From positions 1-8,658 of the forward strand of contig JAFYGX010000090.1 in assembly GCA_017543025.1 (NCBI GenBank): a DNA stretch of 8,658 nt. The letters run 5' to 3'. The stretch is from Solobacterium sp. (GTDB lineage: Bacteria > Bacillota_I > Bacilli_A > Erysipelotrichales > Erysipelotrichaceae). Below, in pieces: positions 1 through 5,186 of the stretch. How positions within the stretch are numbered: position 1 is the first letter of the stretch; every line of letters begins with the position of its first letter. The translations under genes and the position numbers were made by a program. A model generated the notes under the pieces. The model searched no databases. It had not been told where the DNA came from and saw nothing but the letters and a program-made list of their open reading frames with translations.

Positions 1-163
1 GACTAAGTTCTTTCGGGAGTTAGTTATTTCGGGATGTCTGAACTCGTTTCGGGTGTCTGGATTTATACCGTATCAACCGGAAGAAAGAAGTCTGGGTGTC
101 AGCAGACACCTGGAAGCCCCCACTATAGCGGCGCGATCAGCGTCCGTTTAGCGGGGGAGGTTC
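1..163 (+). mobile_element. Right end of an IS200/IS605-type (TnpB) element with guide-RNA-like hairpins
   Basis: No transposase or tnpB gene is visible; only the end of the element would lie in the window. Three TTTCGGG copies (11-17, 27-33, 47-53) are followed by a perfect 6-bp hairpin, GGTGTC/GACACC with a 4-base loop (95-110). A long imperfect hairpin then joins CCCCC (117-121) to GGGGG (153-157) and ends in GGGGGAGGTTCAC. From memory of the family, a 'GGAAGCCCCC...GGGGGAGGTTCAC' hairpin is typical of the right ends of IS200/IS605-type elements, where it is also the 3' end of the omega RNA that guides TnpB. Fic homology begins immediately after, at about 161-165, which fits an insertion boundary inside a gene. 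The assignment rests on pattern resemblance; the exact junction cannot be fixed within about 5 bases. Confidence 0.5.
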
Positions 164-172
164 ACGGAAACC

Positions 173-619
173 ATGATCAAACAACTGCACCTCCTGTTAA
201 AAAGCGGAACTGCAGACAGCAGAAAGAGCTGGTTCGCGGTTGGTGCATATAAGAAACTGGCGAATGAAGTAGGGGGCAAGGAAACTACTACGCCAAGGGA
301 TGTTCCGAAGAAGATGAAAGAGCTGCTTTCAGACTATAGTGACCTGGGTACAGTTACCTTCGACGATTTACTGGACTTTCATTATCGGTTTGAATCAATT
401 CATCCTTTCCAGGATGGTAACGGCCGTGTAGGGAGATTGATTCTTTTCAAGGAATGTCTTCGAAATGAGATTGTACCTTTCATTATCGAGGACAATATGA
501 AGATGTTTTATTACCGTGGTCTGAAGGAATGGAAAAATGAGAAAGGATATCTTCGGGATACCTGCTTGGCTGCCCAGGATCGTTTTAAGGCTTATCTTGA
601 TTATTACGGCCTGACTTAG
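173..619 (+). CDS. Fic-domain protein, N-terminally truncated remnant
   Basis: Fic proteins transfer AMP or another nucleotide moiety to hydroxyl side chains of target proteins, often as toxins. The 148-residue product holds the full core motif HPFQDGNGRVGR (residues 77-88) with catalytic H77, followed by the conserved C-terminal helix region (KMFYYRGLKEW) and a natural C terminus. Fic proteins of this kind are usually 200-300 residues, so the N-terminal half is missing. In-frame codons before the ATG (F-T-E-T, 161-172) still read like family sequence, then a stop occurs at 149-151 inside the IS-like end. The gene was therefore probably cut by that insertion. GGGGGAGG (153-160), supplied by the element, could act as a ribosome binding site 12 bases upstream of the ATG. 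No inhibitory (S/T)xxxE(G/N) helix is seen in the retained part. Whether the remnant folds or is active is unknown; it may be a pseudogene. Confidence 0.8.
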   Translation: MIKQLHLLLKSGTADSRKSWFAVGAYKKLANEVGGKETTTPRDVPKKMKELLSDYSDLGTVTFDDLLDFHYRFESIHPFQDGNGRVGRLILFKECLRNEIVPFIIEDNMKMFYYRGLKEWKNEKGYLRDTCLAAQDRFKAYLDYYGLT

Positions 620-915
620 TCCCGACGACTGTCTAAATACGAGGTTTTCCCTGCAATCGTAGTAAGATCATCTTTTGCTGATAAATATCAAAAAACACCT
701 CAAAACCGCATATTTAAGCGCAATGGCGTCATCTTAAGAATAGTTGATGCCTTTTTCACTTCTCGATATTCCGTTTTCTTTTCGTTTACTGCGCCATGGG
801 TGTATCAAATCACCACAAATCCAATTGGCCTTATCGTGACGTATCAGATTCTGAACCACTCAACAAAAATGATGAGTATGTCCTAGGCTCGGATGAACAG
901 AATTGGCAGAAACAG
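620..915. other. Non-coding stretch after fic, possible decayed sequence
   Basis: The stretch runs from the fic stop to the U-tract of the minus-strand terminator. It contains the terminator at 725-756. The + frame that follows the fic stop stays open to about 886 but has no start codon until its last few residues. Its translation (around APWVYQITTNPIGLIVTYQ, encoded at 791-847) matches nothing I recognise. It may be the tail of a decayed gene or element, or chance. No convincing gene or promoter is seen. Confidence 0.4.
725..756 (+). terminator. Rho-independent terminator downstream of fic
   Basis: The stem GGCGTCA (725-731) pairs with TGATGCC (745-751), seven pairs including one G-U, around a 13-base loop. 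Five T follow (752-756). It lies 106 bases after the fic stop and points along the + strand, so it would end fic transcription or read-through from the insertion end. Confidence 0.55.
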
Positions 916-945
916 AAAAAAAAACCGGACTGCATCATAGCCCGG
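916..945 (-). terminator. Strong minus-strand rho-independent terminator
   Basis: Read on the minus strand, CCGGGCT (945-939) pairs with AGTCCGG (931-925), seven pairs with one G-U, around the loop ATGATGC. Nine T follow (924-916). No minus-strand protein gene lies upstream of it, which is what points to a non-coding transcript. The + strand side has only a weak CCTCTTT tail, so efficient bidirectional use is less likely. Confidence 0.8.
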
Positions 946-1084
946 CCTCTTTCAGTGAACGATCCACTGTCTGCCCACAGTACCCGTTCTGTCGGAAGAG
1001 GAGAAAAGCGAACCAGCGTCAGGAGAACATAGTGAAGTTTGAAGGAGAAGACGCTGTATGCACTTCAGTTAGCATTAGCTAACT
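916..1084 (-). ncRNA. Candidate small regulatory RNA with three UUCUCCU motifs
   Basis: This minus-strand unit of about 169 nt has its own promoter (1119-1091) and terminator (945-916) and no credible open reading frame; the longest ATG frame is about 18 codons with no ribosome binding site. The RNA would start near A1084 and fold at once into a perfect hairpin, AGUUAGC-UAAU-GCUAACU. Next comes CAGCGUC/GACGCUG (1056-1050 with 1020-1014), closing a 29-nt loop with UUCUCCU at each end (1049-1043 and 1027-1021). A third UUCUCCU lies at 1005-999. Further 5-bp stems (ACUGU/ACAGU or CAGUG/CACUG) precede the terminator. C-rich, Shine-Dalgarno-complementary single-stranded motifs are typical of trans-acting small RNAs in Gram-positive bacteria (FsrA, IsrR, RsaE). 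I recognise no known family. The reading rests on sequence architecture only. Confidence 0.6.
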
Positions 1085-1109
1085 GATATAATATTAGCGA
1101 TGACTAACT
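1066..1109. promoter_or_regulatory. Paired TTAGC palindromes, probable operator
   Basis: A perfect palindrome CAGTTAGC-ATTA-GCTAACTG (1066-1085) is followed 25 bases on, centre to centre, by a degenerate copy, TTAGC-GATG-ACTAA (1094-1107). The shared form is TTAGC-N4-RCTAA. The second copy sits between the -35 and -10 of the minus-strand promoter; the first covers its start site. The layout is that of a repressor operator. The half-sites loosely resemble the TTAGG-type boxes of DtxR/IdeR-family metal regulators, but the regulator is not identified. The perfect copy also encodes the 5' hairpin of the RNA, so it may act at the DNA level, the RNA level, or both. Confidence 0.5.
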
Positions 1110-1119
1110 TGTTTGTCAA
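1091..1119 (-). promoter_or_regulatory. Minus-strand promoter of the candidate small RNA
   Basis: On the minus strand a perfect -35 TTGACA (1119-1114) is separated by 17 bases from TAATAT (1096-1091), a 4/6 match to the -10 consensus. The predicted start is A1084, 6 bases past the -10. It is divergent from the csoR promoter, with about 50 bases between the two -35 elements. The imperfect TTAGC palindrome lies in its spacer, so binding there should block polymerase. Confidence 0.6.
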
Positions 1120-1148
1120 CAGAAAAACCGTATATTTTCCGGTATTGA

Positions 1149-1160
1149 ACCTGCGCAGGT
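1149..1160. repeat. 12-bp perfect palindrome ACCTGCGCAGGT
   Basis: A 12-bp perfect palindrome, extended by matching TG/CA outside one mismatch on each side, lies in the divergent intergenic region 10 bases upstream of the csoR -35. It could be an activator or repressor site for either promoter. No known regulator consensus is recognised. Confidence 0.35.
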
Positions 1161-1169
1161 GCATCTGAA

Positions 1170-1198
1170 TTGACAGATACCCCACGGGGGTATATTCT
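1170..1198 (+). promoter_or_regulatory. csoR-copA promoter with embedded CsoR operator
   Basis: TTGACA (1170-1175) is a perfect -35. Candidate -10 elements are TATTCT (1193-1198, 17-base spacing) or TATATT (1191-1196, 15-base spacing). Between them lies the perfect palindrome ATACCCC-ACG-GGGGTAT (1177-1193), the classic GC-rich CsoR box. Apo-CsoR bound there would occlude polymerase; Cu(I) binding releases it. The predicted start near 1204-1206 leaves a leader of only about 12 bases. Confidence 0.85.
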
Positions 1199-1216
1199 TC
1201 TGTCTTGGGGAAACGT

Positions 1217-1513
1217 ATGGAACATAACAGAAACACCGGGCATACAGCCCGTACAGACGAAGTACGAAAAAATCTTCTCACCCGGCTGAAAAAAGCGGAA
1301 GGACAGATTCGCGGGATTGAAAAAATGGTGGAAGAAGACGCATACTGTCCGGATATTCTGATTCAGGTATCTGCGGTGACAAGTGCGCTCAACAGCTTTA
1401 ACCGCCAGTTGCTTGAAGCTCATATAAAAGGATGTGTAGCGGAAGATCTTGCACAGGGAAAGGAAGAATCGGCAGAAGAACTGGTATCCCTGCTGAAAAA
1501 ACTGATGAAATAG
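1217..1513 (+). CDS. csoR: Copper-sensing transcriptional repressor CsoR
   Basis: This 98-residue all-helical protein of the CsoR/RcnR (DUF156) family represses its operon and lets go when it binds Cu(I). The family signature RLKKAEGQIRGIEKMVEE is present (residues 23-40). The Cu(I) ligand triad is intact: C44, H69 and C73, with the 25- and 4-residue spacings of characterised CsoR proteins (C36/H61/C65 in Mycobacterium tuberculosis), which argues for copper over nickel, formaldehyde or sulfide sensing. ATG 1217 is chosen because GGGG (1207-1210) lies 6 bases upstream. An in-frame TTG at 1205 would add four residues but coincides with the predicted transcription start. A perfect CsoR box lies in the promoter, so the gene should be autoregulated. 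copA follows after 13 bases. Confidence 0.93.
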   Translation: MEHNRNTGHTARTDEVRKNLLTRLKKAEGQIRGIEKMVEEDAYCPDILIQVSAVTSALNSFNRQLLEAHIKGCVAEDLAQGKEESAEELVSLLKKLMK

Positions 1514-1526
1514 AAAGTGAATGATT

Positions 1527-4325
1527 ATGGAACAGTATACAGTAACAGGAATGAGCTGTGCTGCCTGCCAGGCGAGAGTAGAAAAAGCGGTCACAGGTGT
1601 AGATGGGGTGACCTCCTGCACAGTATCTCTTCTGACAAATTCGATGGGCGTGGAAGGCAATGCTTCAGAAGAGGCGATCATCAAAGCGGTCAGAGAAGCG
1701 GGATACGGCGCAAGCAGAAAAACGAATACCTCGCTGAGTGCGGAAGAAGCTCTGAAAGATCATGAAACGCCGAAGCTGAAGAAACGTCTGATTCTTTCGG
1801 TGGGGTTTCTGCTGGTGTTAATGTATCTCACGATGGGACATCATATGCTGGGGCTTCCGATTCCGGCCGTTTTGGAACATAACGTGATTGCACTGACTGT
1901 TATACAGATGGTGCTTGCACTGATTGTGATGGGGATCAACCGGAAGTTTTTTACCAGCGGATTTTCTTCTCTGTTTCACGGAAGTCCGAATATGGATACT
2001 CTGGTTGCCCTTGGCTCGTCTGTCTCATTTGGCTGGAGCCTTTACGTTCTGTATGAGCTGATCAGTCTGCAGCGTCAGGGAGCGTCAATGGAAACGCTCA
2101 TGAATCTGTATCACAATGAACTTTACTTTGAAAGTGCAGCGATGATTCCGGCATTGATTACAGTCGGGAAAATGCTGGAAGCGATGTCGAAGGGAAGAAC
2201 GACGGATGCGCTGAAAGGACTGATGAAGCTGGCGCCGAAAACAGCGGTGGTGCTGCGAAACAATCAGGAAGTGACGGTGCCGATCGAAGAAGTAAAGAAG
2301 GGAGATCTCTTTGTTGTCCGCCCCGGTGAAAGCATTCCGGCAGATGGGGTGATTCGGGAAGGAACAACCTCAGTCAACGAATCGGCTCTGACCGGGGAAA
2401 GTATTCCGGTTGACAAGACAGCCGGTGATCCCGTCAGTGCGGCGACAATAAATGAAAGCGGATTTATAAGGTGTGAGGCGACTCGGGTCGGAGAAGATAC
2501 CACACTGTCACAGATCATTCGGATGGTCAGCGATGCGGCTGCCACAAAGGCTCCGATTGCCCGGATTGCAGATAAAGTCAGCGGCGTCTTTGTGCCGTTT
2601 GTCATCCTTACAGCGATTCTGACAACGGCTGGCTGGATTGTATATGGGCAGACAATGTCCTTTGCCCTGGCAAGAGGCATCTCTGTGCTTGTCATATCCT
2701 GTCCGTGTGCGCTGGGACTTGCGACACCGGTAGCGATCATGGTAGGCAACGGACTGGGCGCCAGAAACGGAATCCTGTTCAAGACCAGTGAATCGCTGGA
2801 GACTGCAGGAAAAGCGCAGATTGTTGCGCTGGATAAAACCGGCACCATTACTGAGGGGACGCCGCAGGTTACAGATATCTTTCCGAATCAGATTATTGAA
2901 GAGGAACTGATCGGAAAAGCCTATGCCCTGGAATGCAGAAGCGAACATCCGCTTGCCAGAGCAATCGTAGCGAAGGCGACAGCAGGAGGGCTGGACGGCT
3001 GGGAAGCGAAGGATGTTACGGCACTGCCCGGGAATGGTCTTACCGGAATTCTGAATGGGCTTCACCTCCATGGCGGGAAAGGTTCTTATATTGAAACGCT
3101 CTGCCCGATACCGGATAAAATGAAGAAAATAGCGGAACAGCTGGCAGATGAAGGAAAGACGCCGCTCTTCTTTGAAGAGGAAGGCGTATTGCTTGGGATA
3201 ATCGCTGCAGCAGATGTGATCCGGGACGACAGTTCTGAGGCAATCAGCGAACTGAAGCGTATGGGCATCAGAACCGTGATGCTTACAGGAGACAATGAAC
3301 GCACCGCAAAAGCGATCGGCAAAGCTGCAGATGTGGATGCGGTGATTGCAGGCGTGCTGCCCGATGAAAAGGAATCGGTAATCCGCAGGCTGAAGGAACG
3401 CGGTACAACGCTGATGACTGGCGATGGCATCAACGATGCCCCTGCGCTTACAAGAGCGGATATCGGTCTTGCGATCGGGGCAGGAACGGATATCGCAATC
3501 GACAGTGCGGATATCGTTCTGATGAACAGCAGGCTGAAAGACGTCGGTGCGGCAGTCCGTCTGAGTCGTGCGACGCTGCGCAACATTTATGAGAACCTGT
3601 TCTGGGCGTTCTTCTACAATATTATCTGTATTCCGCTTGCGATGGGACTGTATCCCTGGAAGATGAATCCGATGGTCGGTGCGGCGGCGATGAGCCTGTC
3701 AAGCTTTACGGTATGTATGAATGCGCTTCGGCTGAATCTCTTTGATGTACATGATGCATCGGGAGACAAACCGCTGCGGAAAAAAGTGAAACTGTCAGAA
3801 GAAGATATTGTGATTGAGCGGCCGGAACGCAGGCCTGAATTGAACGAAACACCGTCTGCCGGAGTAAAGGTGCAGAAGCAGATCAGGGAGATTCTGCGGA
3901 TTGATGGAATGATGTGTACGCATTGCGAGGCGGCAGTCAGAAACGCATTGCTTGCGATCGAGGGCGTAGAAGAGGTGAAGGCAGATCATACAGCCGGACA
4001 GGCTGAGGTTACATTGAGTCATATGGTACAGCCGGAAGTGATGAAGCAGGCGGTGGAAGACGCCGGCTATATATGGAAAGGTGTACAGAAGAAAGAAGAG
4101 GAAACCGGAATGAAGAAAATCATGCATGTAGAAGGGATGATGTGCCCGCATTGTGAGGCGAATGTAAAGAAAGCACTTGAAGCAATCGAAGGTGTGACAT
4201 CAGCAGAAGCGGATCACGAAAAGGGGATCGCAGAAGTTGTGATGGATAAGGAAATCAGTGACGAAGTGCTGAAGGGTGCGGTTGAAGCCCGTGATTATAA
4301 GGTGACCGGAATTGAGAAGGCCTGA
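1527..4325 (+). CDS. copA: Cu(I)-exporting P1B-type ATPase CopA with three HMA domains
   Basis: Exports Cu(I) across the cytoplasmic membrane using ATP. Order in the 932 residues: an N-terminal HMA domain (GMSCAAC, C11/C14); four membrane segments (about 87-215); actuator domain with TGES (289-292); two membrane segments with the metal-site CPC in TM6 (392-394); DKTGT with phosphorylated D436; nucleotide domain with SEHPLA (H474); GDGIND (632-637); two last membrane segments carrying YN and MSLSS, the remaining signatures of Cu(I)-specific P1B-1 pumps. Most relatives end here. This one continues with two more HMA domains, GMMCTHC (C797/C800) and GMMCPHC (C873/C876), so one N-terminal and two C-terminal copper-binding domains. 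ATG 1527 is preferred over in-frame ATG 1521 because the weak GAAAG site (1513-1517) is then 9 bases away. Cotranscribed with csoR and closed by the terminator at 4355. Confidence 0.95.
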   Translation: MEQYTVTGMSCAACQARVEKAVTGVDGVTSCTVSLLTNSMGVEGNASEEAIIKAVREAGYGASRKTNTSLSAEEALKDHETPKLKKRLILSVGFLLVLMYLTMGHHMLGLPIPAVLEHNVIALTVIQMVLALIVMGINRKFFTSGFSSLFHGSPNMDTLVALGSSVSFGWSLYVLYELISLQRQGASMETLMNLYHNELYFESAAMIPALITVGKMLEAMSKGRTTDALKGLMKLAPKTAVVLRNNQEVTVPIEEVKKGDLFVVRPGESIPADGVIREGTTSVNESALTGESIPVDKTAGDPVSAATINESGFIRCEATRVGEDTTLSQIIRMVSDAAATKAPIARIADKVSGVFVPFVILTAILTTAGWIVYGQTMSFALARGISVLVISCPCALGLATPVAIMVGNGLGARNGILFKTSESLETAGKAQIVALDKTGTITEGTPQVTDIFPNQIIEEELIGKAYALECRSEHPLARAIVAKATAGGLDGWEAKDVTALPGNGLTGILNGLHLHGGKGSYIETLCPIPDKMKKIAEQLADEGKTPLFFEEEGVLLGIIAAADVIRDDSSEAISELKRMGIRTVMLTGDNERTAKAIGKAADVDAVIAGVLPDEKESVIRRLKERGTTLMTGDGINDAPALTRADIGLAIGAGTDIAIDSADIVLMNSRLKDVGAAVRLSRATLRNIYENLFWAFFYNIICIPLAMGLYPWKMNPMVGAAAMSLSSFTVCMNALRLNLFDVHDASGDKPLRKKVKLSEEDIVIERPERRPELNETPSAGVKVQKQIREILRIDGMMCTHCEAAVRNALLAIEGVEEVKADHTAGQAEVTLSHMVQPEVMKQAVEDAGYIWKGVQKKEEETGMKKIMHVEGMMCPHCEANVKKALEAIEGVTSAEADHEKGIAEVVMDKEISDEVLKGAVEARDYKVTGIEKA
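4097..4325 (+). other. Possible internal start in copA giving a CopZ-like chaperone
   Basis: The last HMA domain of copA is preceded by AGAGGA (4097-4102), a good ribosome binding site, then 7 bases and an in-frame ATG (4110). Starting there gives a 71-residue protein with GMMCPHC and the complete HMA fold, the size of free CopZ copper chaperones. The linker codons that encode the site read KKEEETG. This could be a working internal start, or the scar of a former copA-copZ junction fused into one frame. E. coli CopA also yields a free copper chaperone, by programmed frameshifting at its N-terminal domain, so such a dual product has precedent. Confidence 0.4.
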
Positions 4326-4354
4326 ACCTTATCAGAGACATCGATGAAACAATG

Positions 4355-4387
4355 AACAGGACAGGGCGTGACAGACGTCCTGTTTTT
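4355..4387 (+). terminator. Rho-independent terminator of the csoR-copA operon
   Basis: AACAGGAC (4355-4362) pairs with GTCCTGTT (4377-4384), eight bases on each arm, around a 14-base loop that may pair partly within itself. The T-run spans 4383-4387. It lies 29 bases after the copA stop and separates the copper operon from hypB. Confidence 0.85.
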
Positions 4388-4427
4388 CTGTACTGGAAGA
4401 TGCGAAACAGCGATTCGCCATGTACAG
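4388..4427 (+). repeat. Nested inverted repeats upstream of hypB
   Basis: The outer arms CTGTAC (4388-4393) and GTACAG (4422-4427) enclose an inner hairpin GCGAA/TTCGC (4402-4406 with 4414-4418) that extends to ATGCGAA/TTCGCcAT with one bulge. It begins right after the copA terminator, 88 bases before the hypB start. It may be a structured leader, an operator or a decayed remnant. No known riboswitch class is matched. Confidence 0.3.
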
Positions 4428-4514
4428 CAGCTGACACAAAAGAACAGATAACCTGACTGAAAAGGGTTTCAAAGCGCGAGAGAATCGATTACACTTTCAG
4501 TGCAGGGTAATGAT

Positions 4515-5186
4515 ATGAATGATGAGTACAGAATAATCGAAACAAAAGAACGCATCACTGCGGATAATGAAAAAGCAGCGGAACAGGTACGTGAGAAGAT
4601 GCGTAAAAACGGTGCGGTCTTTATCAATCTGATGGCAAGCCCGGGTGCCGGAAAGACGAGTACGCTGGTGCGGACGATCGAAGCACTCAGAGATGAATTC
4701 CGGATAGGCGTGATGGAAGCGGACGTTGACAGCGATGTGGACGCAAGGACAATGCATGATCTTGGGGTTCGGGTAATTCAGCTGCACACCGGCGGAAGCT
4801 GTCATATGGATGCGGATATGACACTGCGCGGAATCGAAGAACTTGGAATGGAAGATCTTGATGTGATTATTCTTGAAAATGTAGGCAATCTTGTCTGTCC
4901 GGCTGAGTTCGATACCGGCGCCGATGTGAACGTGATGATTCTTTCTGTGCCGGAGGGCGATGACAAGCCGCTCAAGTATCCGCTGATGTTCAGCGTCAGC
5001 GAGGTGATGCTTGTGAACAAGACCGATGTGCTGCCGGTCTTCGACTTTGATCTGAAAAAGGCAGAAGAACGTGCAAAACAGCTGAATCCGGATATCACAG
5101 TGTTTCCTGTCTCTGCGAAAACAGGAGAAGGGTATGGCGCGTGGATCAGCTGGCTGAGAAACAGGATCGGAGAATTCAGACGATGA
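4515..5186 (+). CDS. hypB: HypB-type nickel-insertion GTPase, first copy
   Basis: HypB GTPases deliver nickel, usually with HypA, to [NiFe]-hydrogenase precursors; relatives act in other nickel-enzyme systems. The 223-residue SIMIBI-class protein has the P-loop ASPGAGKT (41-48), the family hallmark ENVGNLVCPAEFD, NKTD for guanine recognition (168-171) and the SAKTGEG motif near the end. The G-domain metal site of HypB (C-H and C ligands) is kept at C96-H97 and C128. It lacks the N-terminal CxxCGC high-affinity nickel motif and any His-rich stretch, so it is a minimal HypB. ATG 4515 is chosen because AGGG (4504-4507) lies 7 bases upstream; an in-frame GTG at 4500 has no such site. It overlaps the next gene by 4 bases. 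The nickel-enzyme client is not in the window. Confidence 0.9.
   Translation: MNDEYRIIETKERITADNEKAAEQVREKMRKNGAVFINLMASPGAGKTSTLVRTIEALRDEFRIGVMEADVDSDVDARTMHDLGVRVIQLHTGGSCHMDADMTLRGIEELGMEDLDVIILENVGNLVCPAEFDTGADVNVMILSVPEGDDKPLKYPLMFSVSEVMLVNKTDVLPVFDFDLKKAEERAKQLNPDITVFPVSAKTGEGYGAWISWLRNRIGEFRR

Noticed and set aside
1..60. Three TTTCGGG copies as a CRISPR-like or tandem repeat array
   Set aside because: Units are 7 bases with unequal spacing (16 and 20); better explained as structured element-end sequence.
34..252. + strand 72-codon frame across the IS-like end and the fic start
   Set aside because: It overlaps the fic frame and the hairpins, and its translation resembles nothing known.
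796..1032. + strand open frame of 78 codons
   Set aside because: It runs through the minus-strand terminator (its poly-Lys is the A-tract), has no ribosome binding site and matches no family.
1032..1082. 16-codon frame starting at GTG 1032 after AGGAGAA
   Set aside because: Spacing of only 4 bases, very short, and it ends inside the palindrome; more likely a by-product of the anti-Shine-Dalgarno motifs.
1064..1092. + strand promoter TTCAGT-17-TATAAT upstream of csoR
   Set aside because: The -10 is perfect but the -35 is poor. The minus-strand reading of the same region has a perfect TTGACA and a matching terminator, so it is preferred; a weak second csoR promoter is not excluded.
1094..1684. 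Long minus-strand open frame opposite csoR and the copA start
   Set aside because: It is the antisense shadow of two clear genes; its Cys/Phe-rich translation has no recognisable domain.
4467..4495. Promoter TTTCAA-17-TACACT for hypB
   Set aside because: Both elements are weak matches; not enough to call a promoter although one is expected here.
4388..4514. NiCo or other known riboswitch ahead of hypB
   Set aside because: Nested repeats exist, but I do not see the conserved four-helix junction or the sequence of a known class.
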